A DNA stretch of 19,549 nt from positions 1-19,549 of the forward strand of contig JAITDL010000026.1 in the NCBI GenBank assembly GCA_031282565.1, written 5' to 3'. Position 1 is the stretch's first letter. Each line of letters starts with the position of its first letter. Shown in pieces: positions 1 through 7,696 of the stretch. The translations under genes and the position numbers were made by a program. A model generated the notes under the pieces. It worked only from the letters and a program-made list of their open reading frames with translations, was not told the origin of the DNA and made no database searches. Source of the stretch: Puniceicoccales bacterium. GTDB taxonomy: Bacteria; Verrucomicrobiota; Verrucomicrobiia; Opitutales; JAIRLM01.

Positions 1-1
1 C

Positions 2-1459
2 CCGGTTACGTTTTTCGTCATCATGGTCGTCGGGATTTTCGATTCGAAGTTGGCTCTGGCCGGGTTCATTGCTTTTGTTCCGCTGACCTACTCAGATTTT
101 GCGCGCATAATTTCATTGCCGCCTGTCGAAGGTGTTTTGAAGCCAGTTACGGAAAAACTTTTAGTAATTGACGCGGTTCTGGTTGCTGATAGTAGGATGA
201 GACAAATGGATGCAAGTTATGTCACAGGAAAGATTCATGAAATATTCCTGCCATTTCTTGTCACGAACAGAAGAACCTTAGACGACGGTGGCATTTTATG
301 TTCATTCCTGAGTGGTTTCTTAGCGACAGCCGATAATAATGGCGGCGGAGAGAATTTTGGCTGGCCAGATGATGGCGCGAGAGATGCGGACGCCAACCGG
401 CCAAATTTGTTCCACCAAATGATTGAAGGTGCAGCCAACCTTTGCAACAGTAGCGTAGAAACGCTCGGAGAGCGTGTGCGCAGCGTAGACGTTCCGGCCA
501 TGCGGGCAGCTAGCCACGCCATGTATAATGTCTTCCTTGCCTATCTCCTCGCCAAAGAAAAGGCTGACGAGTCGCTATTGGGCATTACAGCTGCAGTTAG
601 GAATTTATCCACGCAGATATTAAATGCCGACAAAGATGTCCGCAGACAGATGCAGTGGCTAATTATGCACAACATCATTGCGCAGTTTTTTGGCCGCCAT
701 GTGCCTGATACGATTGCCGCCCAGCAAAAGCTTGCCGCGAACCCTCCCGGCGTTAACCCACCAGCCGCGAATCCTCCCGTTGTAAATCCTGCCGGTGTGA
801 ACCCTCCAGGCGCGAATCCGATTAGCAGGGAAGCTGCCAGTGCGATTGATTTTTCCAAGCGCTTTGCTGCCGATCCACTTCTTGTGGCAGGAGTCTTTGG
901 CAATATTACTGCGAGAAATAAATGCCATGATAGTATCGAGTCGTACATGAATACGCTGGCTGCATATGCCAGTGGCACTGGCAGCTACATCGTAGACAAG
1001 ACTCAAGCCGCTATAATGTCAGAACTAATCAAGCGCATGCCTGGTAGCATTCCTTGCCAAAACAGCACTCTCGCAGATCTCAAGCGGTGTATTGAGGAGC
1101 GTGTACGTGCAAATGTTGCACCAGATTTTTCCGTCTGGAATATTGGCGGCGATCATCCGCTGCATTGGCTTGCCGACATTCTCAAGTGTGGTGATGTTGT
1201 CGCATTGAAAAGAGGCCTAGATGAAGGAATAGCTTTTCTTACCGAACATCCGGATAGGAGTGATAGGGATGATGACCCGCTTAACATAATTTTGCAGTGT
1301 CTCATAGAATACAGCAATGCCACCGACACCATGGTCACTCAAGAACAGGCCGATGCGGCTAACTTCATCATTGATAATGCACTTCGCCCTGCGTATGAAG
1401 AGATGAGTAAATCAGATGAATATATTTTTTGGCGTCTTGTGTGTGAGAGTCTCGAATAG
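2..1459 (+). CDS. Hypothetical protein with Asn-Pro-Pro pentapeptide repeat (5'-partial)
   Basis: I do not recognise the family. The frame is open to the left edge of the window. The residues encoded before the first ATG (position 23) are hydrophobic and run on into a hydrophobic stretch (about residues 1-25 counted from that ATG), so the real start probably lies outside the window and a membrane segment or signal sequence is cut. From position 23 the protein has 478 residues. A Gly/Asn/Asp-rich patch lies near residues 108-125. A largely helical part follows, then a run of five NPPxx units (residues 240-266). A second helical domain of about 210 residues follows, ending in an acidic tail. 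The repeat looks like a flexible linker between two folded parts. The next gene, prlC, is on the same strand after about 90 bases with no clear terminator. A surface or exported role is only a guess. Confidence 0.75.
   Translation, partial: PVTFFVIMVVGIFDSKLALAGFIAFVPLTYSDFARIISLPPVEGVLKPVTEKLLVIDAVLVADSRMRQMDASYVTGKIHEIFLPFLVTNRRTLDDGGILCSFLSGFLATADNNGGGENFGWPDDGARDADANRPNLFHQMIEGAANLCNSSVETLGERVRSVDVPAMRAASHAMYNVFLAYLLAKEKADESLLGITAAVRNLSTQILNADKDVRRQMQWLIMHNIIAQFFGRHVPDTIAAQQKLAANPPGVNPPAANPPVVNPAGVNPPGANPISREAASAIDFSKRFAADPLLVAGVFGNITARNKCHDSIESYMNTLAAYASGTGSYIVDKTQAAIMSELIKRMPGSIPCQNSTLADLKRCIEERVRANVAPDFSVWNIGGDHPLHWLADILKCGDVVALKRGLDEGIAFLTEHPDRSDRDDDPLNIILQCLIEYSNATDTMVTQEQADAANFIIDNALRPAYEEMSKSDEYIFWRLVCESLE
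740..820 (+). repeat. In-frame 15-base tandem repeat encoding NPPxx pentapeptides
   Basis: Five consecutive 15-base units plus a partial sixth encode NPPGV, NPPAA, NPPVV, NPAGV, NPPGA and NP. The units differ mostly at third codon positions and in the last two codons. The repeat is therefore kept at protein level and is not a very recent slippage product. It sits between two helical, non-repetitive halves of the protein. Confidence 0.9.
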
Positions 1460-1546
1460 CCATGCGGATTGGTTTTGGCGTCAAATCGCTCCGGCCGCGC
1501 AGTTTAGTGCTTGCGCAGCGCCGGCCGCCGTTCACACTTCAGGCGC

Positions 1547-3622
1547 ATGGCGATTATAATCCAGCAAAATGTTGATATCAACCCAATTGAGTGGGTTTCC
1601 ATGGACGCGGAACGGATGCGCTCTGCCGTGGTCGATGGCATTGCGGCGGTACGTGATACAATTTCTACGATCTGCACCATTCCGGTTCCCGAGGCCAATT
1701 TTGAAAATTGCATCGAAGCCCTCGAGCGCGCCACGGAGCCGCTGGACGTTCCCTGGGCGATTATGGAACATTCCGTCTGCCACAAAAGCACGGATGAATT
1801 GCGCGCAAAACACGGCGAAGTGCTTGGCCCTGTGGCAGAACTATACGGTTCAATTGCCCTCAATGAAAAGCTCTGGGAGAGGGTGCTTGCGGCGAGCAAG
1901 TTGCCGTCGGCAGCAAATCTTGGTATAGCAGAGAAGAGATTGCTCGATGAGACATTGAGAGATTTCCGCGACGGCGGGGCAGACCTTCCGCCGGCAAAAA
2001 AAGCGAGACTGTTGGAGTTGCGCAAGCAGCTGGCTAGGGAAACGCAGATATTTTCCGATCGCGTGCAGGACGCCATGGATGGATGGGAGTTATTTGTTGA
2101 AGATCTATCTCAGCTCGATGGACTTCCGGAGCAAATTAAGGCAATCACATTCTCCGACGGAGCAGCCCACGGCCGCGAAGGAACTTGGCGTCTAACACTG
2201 CACGCACCGGTCTACGGGCCCGCCATGCGCTACCTGCGATCAAATGAGTTGCGAAAGAAGCTCTGGAGCGCCCACAACACCCTCTGCAGCGCTGGCGACA
2301 GCGACAACGGACCAACGATCATCCGCATATTGGCAATGCGGAAGGAAGAGGCCGAACTTTTAGGCTACAAAAACTTTGCCGACTGCGTGTTGTCGCGCCG
2401 CATGGCCAAGTCGGGCGAAGGGGCGCTGCAGTTTACAGTCGATTTGCATGGCCGCATCGTGCGCCAATTTAACGGCGAATTCGAGCGGCTGCGGCGCTTT
2501 AAAGAAACCGTTGAAGGTGTTGATGCTGACCCACTTGAGCCATGGGAAGCCGCCTACTACGGCGAGGAACAGTGCAAAGTGCTGCACAATTTCGATGATG
2601 AGCAGCTGCGGCCGTACTTCCAGCTGGACGATGTCATCGGAGGGCTTTTCTCCTTGGCGGAGAGACTCTACGGCTTGCGATTCGTGGAACATCCAACTGG
2701 AACTGGCGCCGGCGTCGGCGATGGATCAATTTCTGTGTGGCACGATGATGTGCGCTATTTTACTGTCCATGAACGAACTGGAGAGCCGATTGGCGGCTTC
2801 TACATGGATCTCTTTCCGAGGGAAGGCAAGCGGCCAGGAGCCTGGGAAAATGTTCTCATTCAAGGCCATCGCGGCGCCGACGGCATTTGGGTTCGGCCGC
2901 TGGGAACTATTTCCGCAAATGTCACGCAGCCAACTGATGGCAAGCAATCCCATCTGACGCACGGCGAGGTTGAAACAATTTTTCACGAATTCGGCCACCT
3001 ACTTCATAGCCTGTTCGGGAAAGTTAAATACGCGTCGATCAACGGCACGAACGTTGTGTGGGATTTCGTTGAGCTGCCGTCACAGATCATGGAAAATTGG
3101 GTTTGGGAATACGATTGCCTGCGGACTTTCGCAAAAAATCGTGCAAAAAATAACGAAGTGCTTCCGCTGGAACTTTTTCAACGAATGAAATCTGCGCGCA
3201 ATTACCAAATTGCCATGGCCACCATGCGGCAAATTTCCATGCAAAAAATGGATCTCGACCTGCATATTTCATACGACGGAGGTGATTTAGACGACTTCAT
3301 CGACAAATCCACCGAGGGCTATTTGGCGAAATATCCAACAAAACCCCTGTCAATCATTCGCCAGTTCAACCATCTTTTTTCAGATCCAATTGGCTACGCG
3401 GCAGGTTATTACTCCTACAAGTGGGCCGAGGTGCTCGACGCCGATGCCTTCGAGCGCTTCCTCGAGGATGGAATTTTCAACGGCGAGACGGCAAATGCCT
3501 TCCGCAGGGAGATTCTCGAGCGTGGAAATTTGGAGCCGGCCGACGTTCTCTACGTAAAGTTTCGCGGCAGAGAACCAAGCATCGACGCCCTGCTCCGCCG
3601 CTGTGAGTTACTGCTGAATTAA
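1547..3622 (+). CDS. prlC: Oligopeptidase A, M3-family zinc metallopeptidase
   Basis: Cytoplasmic zinc oligopeptidase of family M3 (thimet/oligopeptidase A group), which degrades short peptides, including cleaved signal peptides in E. coli. With the ATG at 1547 it has 691 residues; E. coli PrlC is about 680. The zinc site is HEFGH at residues 480-484, and the third ligand is the Glu at 509 within DFVELPSQ, 25 residues after the second His as in thimet oligopeptidase. Further family signatures are ENWVWE just after, GYAAGYYSYKWAEVLDADAF near the C-terminus, and a terminal KFRGREPSIDALL block. I chose ATG 1547 because the following NPIEW resembles the family's usual start region. A TTG at 1511 would add 12 residues of no family character. 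There is only a weak AGG upstream. The last 15 bases overlap the convergent gene on the other strand. No key residue is missing. Confidence 0.96.
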   Translation: MAIIIQQNVDINPIEWVSMDAERMRSAVVDGIAAVRDTISTICTIPVPEANFENCIEALERATEPLDVPWAIMEHSVCHKSTDELRAKHGEVLGPVAELYGSIALNEKLWERVLAASKLPSAANLGIAEKRLLDETLRDFRDGGADLPPAKKARLLELRKQLARETQIFSDRVQDAMDGWELFVEDLSQLDGLPEQIKAITFSDGAAHGREGTWRLTLHAPVYGPAMRYLRSNELRKKLWSAHNTLCSAGDSDNGPTIIRILAMRKEEAELLGYKNFADCVLSRRMAKSGEGALQFTVDLHGRIVRQFNGEFERLRRFKETVEGVDADPLEPWEAAYYGEEQCKVLHNFDDEQLRPYFQLDDVIGGLFSLAERLYGLRFVEHPTGTGAGVGDGSISVWHDDVRYFTVHERTGEPIGGFYMDLFPREGKRPGAWENVLIQGHRGADGIWVRPLGTISANVTQPTDGKQSHLTHGEVETIFHEFGHLLHSLFGKVKYASINGTNVVWDFVELPSQIMENWVWEYDCLRTFAKNRAKNNEVLPLELFQRMKSARNYQIAMATMRQISMQKMDLDLHISYDGGDLDDFIDKSTEGYLAKYPTKPLSIIRQFNHLFSDPIGYAAGYYSYKWAEVLDADAFERFLEDGIFNGETANAFRREILERGNLEPADVLYVKFRGREPSIDALLRRCELLLN

Positions 3623-4567
3623 TCCATGATAGATTTGTGATTGTGCAGCCGATTGCGGATGCATGAATGCGTCGATGTCAGCATGCGCGGCACAAACCGC
3701 TGCGTAATCAACATTAAGCATTCCAAGGAGTTCAAGACACAAACCAACAGCCTTGCCAGAATGAGGATGTGGATTCATCCAGCGTTCGTGCGTATCGCGT
3801 ATCGCATATGTAAGATTTAAAAGATTGTAAGCGATGTCACGCGCATTTGCAGGGCCGTCGACATTGAGCAATGCAGCGCCGCTAGAAAATTTTTGGTTAT
3901 GCGATTCAATTTCCTGACTTAGAAGTTCTTGATATTCTTGATAGCCTTCAATTTGTCGCTCGACATTACGATGATTGACGCCAGCACGTTTTTGCTCAGC
4001 GAGCCTTGCAAGCGCAGCTGTACAATGTTTCATTTCATTGGTATACATGTGGTTTGCTGCGCCTCCGGATATTATTTCAAGCAGTTGCCGGCATTTACCT
4101 TGAAATTCTCCAACTCCAGTTCCTAAAATTGATCCCACTGTAGCATCTTTGGCGAATTTTAATTCGACGCATGTGGCGGCTTTCACGGAAAATTCTATTT
4201 CGTCGTAGCTACGTCGAATTTGTTTGCCGTCTGGAGTTGTAGTCTCTACGGAGACGTGTCCCCGCTTGAATGCGAGCACTAAGATTATTATCCCAAAGAG
4301 AATAGCGGCGGCCGCTGCCAAGATGAAAAATGATGTGGCCGACATGGCCGTAGACAAAAAAGCCATGGCTATTAGTGCGGCCGTTGCCGCGACTCCTAGG
4401 ACTGCAAGTACGGCAATGGCGATGGTGTAATTATTTCTTACATGCGTGATGTTTGTGGCATCATTGCATAACTGCCTCTTCTGGGCGTCTAACGGTGGGG
4501 TCTCCCCAGCTATGCGCAATGCGTATGGGTCGCCTGTTGGTGGTGGTTCAGATGCAATTGCGTTCAT
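3608..4567 (-). CDS. Inc-like membrane protein with paired hydrophobic segments and coiled-coil domain (319 aa)
   Basis: No family recognised by name. A polar N-terminus (about 45 residues, Pro-rich) is followed by two hydrophobic segments at about 47-70 and 78-100, with a loop of only 7-8 residues. That is the bilobed hydrophobic hairpin typical of chlamydial inclusion-membrane (Inc) proteins. A soluble C-terminal domain of about 220 residues follows, with charged helices near 185-235 that may form a coiled coil. The C-terminal part resembles the upstream 315-residue protein: both have a PDG motif just after the hairpin and a NARD(I/L)A motif near the C-terminus followed by a similar helix pattern. 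The genes are therefore probable paralogues. There is no Shine-Dalgarno; a promoter-like pair ends 6 bases before the ATG. The 3' end overlaps prlC by 15 bases in convergent orientation. An Inc-like role is inference from architecture only. Confidence 0.8.
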   Translation of the reverse strand: MNAIASEPPPTGDPYALRIAGETPPLDAQKRQLCNDATNITHVRNNYTIAIAVLAVLGVAATAALIAMAFLSTAMSATSFFILAAAAAILFGIIILVLAFKRGHVSVETTTPDGKQIRRSYDEIEFSVKAATCVELKFAKDATVGSILGTGVGEFQGKCRQLLEIISGGAANHMYTNEMKHCTAALARLAEQKRAGVNHRNVERQIEGYQEYQELLSQEIESHNQKFSSGAALLNVDGPANARDIAYNLLNLTYAIRDTHERWMNPHPHSGKAVGLCLELLGMLNVDYAAVCAAHADIDAFMHPQSAAQSQIYHGLIQQ

Positions 4568-4573
4568 TGGCCA

Positions 4574-4601
4574 ATTTTACTGCCGCCGAAAAACTTTACA
4601 A
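4574..4601 (-). promoter_or_regulatory. Candidate promoter of the 319-aa membrane protein gene
   Basis: On the minus strand, TTGTAA (4596-4601) and TAAAAT (4574-4579) are separated by 16 bases. The -10 matches the consensus at 5 of 6 positions and the -35 at 4 of 6. Only 6 bases separate the -10 from the ATG at 4567, so transcription would begin at about the start codon itself and the mRNA would be leaderless. This agrees with the absence of a Shine-Dalgarno. Confidence 0.4.
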
Positions 4602-4616
4602 GATTTTTCTGCCGCC
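4580..4616. repeat. Direct repeat CTGCCGCC flanking an A/T-tract inverted repeat
   Basis: CTGCCGCC occurs at 4580-4587 and 4609-4616. Between and slightly overlapping them, GAAAAA (4588-4593) and TTTTTC (4604-4609) form an inverted repeat. It lies in the 113-base gap between the two related membrane-protein genes and overlaps the candidate promoter of the downstream one. It could be an operator or a weak hairpin. Apart from this and the promoter I see nothing in the gap. Confidence 0.4.
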
Positions 4617-4680
4617 ACCATGATTTCATGGCTAACCCGCAGGTTTCAGTTCATTCTCCGCCGTAACCCCGGCGAATTTT

Positions 4681-5628
4681 TCAGCTATGTGTCTGTTCTA
4701 GCAATTTGTAGTCCGGTAGCATTTTCATTCCACGTGCTTTAGCTGGGCTAAGGCCCATGTACTCAAGTACGCGTAGAGAAAACTTACTAGTTTCCGCGTC
4801 GCCGCAGCTGCATACTATAAATAATGTCAGGGCTAAATCCCTGGCGTTTGCATTCAAGTCTGCTAGTGCATCGAAGCTGCTCTTTCCAAAAGGACTAAGC
4901 CAAATTATTCCTTCCGTGCCGTGAAGTCTAGAACGCAGAATGCCCAACTCTTCGGTGCATTTTGCTATGGCGGCGTTCAGAGCGGCAATGTTTTCTTTGT
5001 GAAATCTGATTGATCGAGCGGTGCAATCGCTCTGCGCAGTTGATTCCAACACGAGTCTCAGGAGTCTTTGCTCTTCGTCGACTTGATGGTTAAGTTCCTC
5101 AAGTTTTTTTTCGCACTCAGCAACTGCCGCCACTAGGCTAGCTTTTGATCGCCAATACAACTCTCCATAAAGCGCAACGATTCTTTTATAATTTCCATCG
5201 CCGCAGTGTTGGCGGAGTGATGCACCTTCTTCGACGTTCTTTGCAATGTATGCGCACCAGCCAGCTGCCACCCTATCATAGGCACCATCTGGCAATTTGC
5301 CATAGTGTAGACGATGGTAGGCCATCATGGCGAGGAGCGTAATTGCGCCGACGGCTGCCACCGCCACGCCAATCAGCGCCATTTTCCCGGTTGCGATGAA
5401 GCACGACATTCCAATGATGTGAACAAGGTTATGTAGTGTGATGGGAGCCCAAAGAGCAACTGCCACATATGGAGTCAATACGCCAACTAGCGGTACGACA
5501 AATGCGCCAGCTGCCACGGAAAAAACGATGAATGTGGCGAACAATTCCCTATTAAGCGCATGGCTGACCACTCTTGCATTGATATCTTCGTATCGGCTCC
5601 TGAAGGAGCCTGGATCTTCAACTGACAT
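4681..5628 (-). CDS. Inc-like membrane protein with coiled-coil domain (315 aa)
   Basis: No family recognised by name. After about 28 polar residues come hydrophobic stretches at about 29-52, possibly 53-75, and 83-104, then a soluble domain of about 210 residues. The charged, Leu/Glu-rich region near 165-235 should be a coiled coil. The C-terminal NARDLALTL block lines up with NARDIAYNL of the 319-residue protein encoded 113 bases downstream, and both carry a PDG motif shortly after the membrane region. The two are probably diverged tandem duplicates. There is no Shine-Dalgarno before the ATG at 5628. The gene is divergent from a glycosyltransferase gene across a 186-base region with palindromes. 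An Inc-like or other host-membrane role is an inference; an ordinary inner-membrane protein is equally possible. Confidence 0.8.
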   Translation of the reverse strand: MSVEDPGSFRSRYEDINARVVSHALNRELFATFIVFSVAAGAFVVPLVGVLTPYVAVALWAPITLHNLVHIIGMSCFIATGKMALIGVAVAAVGAITLLAMMAYHRLHYGKLPDGAYDRVAAGWCAYIAKNVEEGASLRQHCGDGNYKRIVALYGELYWRSKASLVAAVAECEKKLEELNHQVDEEQRLLRLVLESTAQSDCTARSIRFHKENIAALNAAIAKCTEELGILRSRLHGTEGIIWLSPFGKSSFDALADLNANARDLALTLFIVCSCGDAETSKFSLRVLEYMGLSPAKARGMKMLPDYKLLEQTHS

Positions 5629-5634
5629 AGTTAA

Positions 5635-5670
5635 AAGTTGCTATGCATAACATAACTTTTATTGCAACTT
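5635..5670. repeat. Inverted repeat AAGTTGC / GCAACTT upstream of the 315-aa gene
   Basis: AAGTTGC (5635-5641) and GCAACTT (5664-5670) are perfect inverted copies separated by 22 bases, immediately upstream of the minus-strand start codon at 5628. On the minus strand, TTGCAA (5663-5668) and CATAGC (5640-5645) are 17 bases apart and could be a weak promoter. The arms would then overlap both hexamers, as an operator might. Evidence is positional only. Confidence 0.35.
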
Positions 5671-5682
5671 CTTTTTTTCACT

Positions 5683-5692
5683 GCGGCGCCGC
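5683..5692. promoter_or_regulatory. GC palindrome, copy 1 (possible operator)
   Basis: GCGGCGCCGC is a perfect 10-base palindrome. The same core recurs 46 bases away in the same divergent region, and both copies have a CACTGC hexamer just to the left. Two spaced copies of a long palindrome between divergent genes suggest a dimeric DNA-binding protein site. There is no direct evidence for a regulator. Confidence 0.4.
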
Positions 5693-5726
5693 GAAATTGT
5701 ATTTTGGGAATAGTCGGAACACTGCA

Positions 5727-5740
5727 CCGCGGCGCCGCGG
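5727..5740. promoter_or_regulatory. GC palindrome, copy 2 (possible operator)
   Basis: CCGCGGCGCCGCGG is a perfect 14-base palindrome containing the same GCGGCGCCGC core as copy 1. The left flank CACTGCACCGCG (5720-5731) also occurs at 11935-11946, in the leader of the 152-residue membrane-protein gene. No T-run follows on either strand, so a terminator is unlikely. Confidence 0.4.
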
Positions 5741-5771
5741 AGGATTTTTGATGCTTTAGTGCGCAAAGTAA

Positions 5772-5799
5772 TTGACTCGCCGCGACTATTTTATGGAAT
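5772..5799 (+). promoter_or_regulatory. Weak candidate promoter of the first glycosyltransferase gene
   Basis: TTGACT (5772-5777) and TGGAAT (5794-5799) are separated by 16 bases. The -35 is close to consensus (5 of 6) and the -10 is poorer (4 of 6). The -10 lies 15 bases before the ATG at 5815, which would give a leader of about 8 bases. No Shine-Dalgarno is visible. Confidence 0.25.
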
Positions 5800-5814
5800 C
5801 ATTTCCCGGTAGCC

Positions 5815-6903
5815 ATGGCACAGCTTCGCTTGAAAATTTCCTTCGCAGTTTCCGCTTTAGTCATCGTTTCGGTGGCGATTTTTTGCTGCCGGCTGAGGTT
5901 TTTCCCCTCAAATCCGAAGGTATCAATTTGCATTCCCGTTTATAACTGCGAGAAGTACATCGCTGCGGCCCTTGACAGCGCCATCGGGCAGACCTTGAAA
6001 AACATCGAGATCGTCTGCGTCGACGATGGATCGACGGACGGCACCGCAGCAATTTTAAATTCCTACGCCGCAAGAGATCGGCGCATTCGTCTGTTCTCGA
6101 ACGGAACAAATCGCGGCACGCTCTACAGCCGGCTGCGGGCAATTTTGGAGTCGCGGGGAAAATACATAACGTGGGTTGATGCGGACGACGAACTCTATGG
6201 GGACATCGCGAAGCTTGCCTACGGACGGGCAGTCAAAAGTGGAGCTGACATCGTAATATTCAATGCCGATGTCTATTCTAGGAATGGCTCAAAGAACAGG
6301 GCAGTCGAACGTTTTGTAAATTTGCGGCTCGGCGATATCAACGGCCCAAGGAGTGTGGTCGAGCTGATCGATCTTTTCCGCCGTGAAAAGCGGCTTTGGT
6401 TGACGTGTTGGTGTAAGCTTTACCGCACGAGCAACCTGCGCAAAATGGCATTGGATTTGCTGCCCTACGCCACGGCAAATAGGATAAGTTTCTTCGACGA
6501 TAACATTTTTATCTGGTACGCGTTGAAAAATTCCAACACCTATGCGGCACTTGACAAAGTTGGCTACAGGTACATCGCCATGGACGGCATAGGCGTAAAC
6601 GTGAACAATCGTGAGCGGGTGGATGGCATCATCGCCGTGCAGCGGAAGATATTATCCGACGAAAAAACTAATGACGCCGTGGCCAGTGCCATGGAATACA
6701 CCAGCCGACACGACCAAATGGCCATAAACATAATCTGCTCCCTTCCACGGCCAGATGGCTTTGCGGTGTTTGACGACTACCTGGATTCCATGCCGCAGCA
6801 ATTTGCTACTAAAGTCATGGATGCAGTGGCCAAAAAAGATCGCAAATTCCTCGACGCCTACGTGAATTACAAAACTCGCGGCGAAACTGGCGGAGATAAC
6901 TAA
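5815..6903 (+). CDS. Membrane-anchored family-2 (GT-A) glycosyltransferase
   Basis: The protein has 362 residues. It starts with a basic tip and a hydrophobic segment (about 8-25) that should anchor it in the inner membrane or act as an uncleaved signal. The GT-A domain starts at about residue 35. VSICIPVYN is the first strand. DDGSTDG at 70-76 is the nucleotide-sugar loop. VDADDE at 121-126 contains the DxD-type metal site. The C-terminal 150 residues have no hydrophobic segment. The family transfers a sugar from a nucleotide donor to lipid, polysaccharide or protein; donor and acceptor cannot be read here. It is a close paralogue of the minus-strand glycosyltransferase 2.4 kb downstream, with long shared stretches around LDSA and QTLKNIEI. 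It has no Shine-Dalgarno. The N-terminal anchor with no C-terminal membrane part is slightly unusual for this family. Confidence 0.92.
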   Translation: MAQLRLKISFAVSALVIVSVAIFCCRLRFFPSNPKVSICIPVYNCEKYIAAALDSAIGQTLKNIEIVCVDDGSTDGTAAILNSYAARDRRIRLFSNGTNRGTLYSRLRAILESRGKYITWVDADDELYGDIAKLAYGRAVKSGADIVIFNADVYSRNGSKNRAVERFVNLRLGDINGPRSVVELIDLFRREKRLWLTCWCKLYRTSNLRKMALDLLPYATANRISFFDDNIFIWYALKNSNTYAALDKVGYRYIAMDGIGVNVNNRERVDGIIAVQRKILSDEKTNDAVASAMEYTSRHDQMAINIICSLPRPDGFAVFDDYLDSMPQQFATKVMDAVAKKDRKFLDAYVNYKTRGETGGDN

Positions 6904-6953
6904 TCGCCAAGCGCCGCGGCACTGCCATCGAGCCATATTTCAAAGGGAACATT

Positions 6954-7586
6954 CTAGCTTAGAAAACTATCAGGTTCAGCATCGTCCGCAAGTTCTGGAA
7001 AATCGGCGACAGCTGGCGCATAAATAAGTTCAGGCACGCTGCAAAATGGATTTGTAACTTTGACTGTACACCTATGAGCATCTATGTATTCACCAATGCG
7101 AACGAGATATCTCGAAAATGGCGTATCGGGAAATACGGTAAGTTCGTTAGTGGCAGGTGTGACGATAAAGGAAATTTCATCCTTTCGCGCGGTTGCAGCG
7201 GCTCCGCTAGTTGGTGTCCACTCCAAAAGCCAGCCGTAGAGGTCTGCGAGAATGGCTGCGTCACTTTCCAGTGAAAAAAGCGGATATTGACCATTGAAGT
7301 AGGGCCCCTTACCAGTTTCGCGCATGTGCGCACCTAGCGCATCAATTCCTCCTTCAACCGCTATGCACTGCAAATGTTCGATGTATGACTGGCGTTCGAT
7401 ATATGACAACTGCGTTTTAATGATGGTGCATTGGTCGAACTCACTGGGAGGGACTATTCCTATGCATGCATGTCCTTGGCCGTTCTGGCTGACTGCGAGC
7501 TTAACAAAACTTCCAGCCTCCAACCCGAATGCTGCTGCGCAACGGTGCAGTGAAAGGGCTGGCTGGATCTGGCTGCCGCAGTACAT
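6954..7586 (-). CDS. Hypothetical protein (210 aa)
   Basis: I recognise no family. The frame gives 210 residues from an ATG at 7586, with no signal peptide and no membrane segment, and an acidic C-terminal tail of about 15 residues. Cysteines are scattered (residues 3, 16, 41 and later) without a metal-binding spacing. The gene is convergent with the glycosyltransferase on its 3' side (50 bases between stops) and divergent from the 528-residue gene on its 5' side (110 bases). It lies between two paralogous glycosyltransferase genes, so it may belong to one accessory module with them. There is no Shine-Dalgarno, so the start is uncertain by a few codons; an internal Met near residue 86 is too far in to be likely. 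Confidence 0.65.
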   Translation of the reverse strand: MYCGSQIQPALSLHRCAAAFGLEAGSFVKLAVSQNGQGHACIGIVPPSEFDQCTIIKTQLSYIERQSYIEHLQCIAVEGGIDALGAHMRETGKGPYFNGQYPLFSLESDAAILADLYGWLLEWTPTSGAAATARKDEISFIVTPATNELTVFPDTPFSRYLVRIGEYIDAHRCTVKVTNPFCSVPELIYAPAVADFPELADDAEPDSFLS

Positions 7587-7658
7587 TTGCTATCTGCGGC
7601 TTTACGTGAATTATTGCAATTACGCAAATAGCGGCGGAAAAATTTTTAGCGGAAAAAG

Positions 7659-7664
7659 TTGACA
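7659..7664 (+). promoter_or_regulatory. Consensus -35 hexamer TTGACA upstream of the 528-aa gene
   Basis: A perfect TTGACA lies 32 bases before the ATG at 7697. The -10 position (about 7681-7687, AATTACC) is poor. If it is used, transcription would start within a few bases of the start codon. Around it, GCGGCGGAAAAAT (7631-7643) and AGCGGAAAA (7649-7657) form an imperfect direct repeat, and TTGC...GCAA (from about 7613) forms a small inverted repeat. Confidence 0.2.
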
Positions 7665-7696
7665 TCTGCAATTTTCATGGAATTACCGCAACATTC

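Noticed and set aside
541..978. Long open frame on the minus strand opposite the first gene, rich in Gly-Phe and Gly-Gly
   Set aside because: It is the mirror of the NPPxx repeat and of the real plus-strand coding frame; the repetitive GGF pattern follows from the complement of the Pro-rich codons.
1491..1527. Two CCGGCCG copies between the first gene and prlC, possible terminator hairpin
   Set aside because: The arms pair only imperfectly and no T-run follows on the plus strand, so I do not call a terminator.
1511..1546. Upstream TTG start for prlC
   Set aside because: It adds 12 residues (LRSAGRRSHFRR) unlike the family's N-terminus; ATG 1547 gives the normal length.
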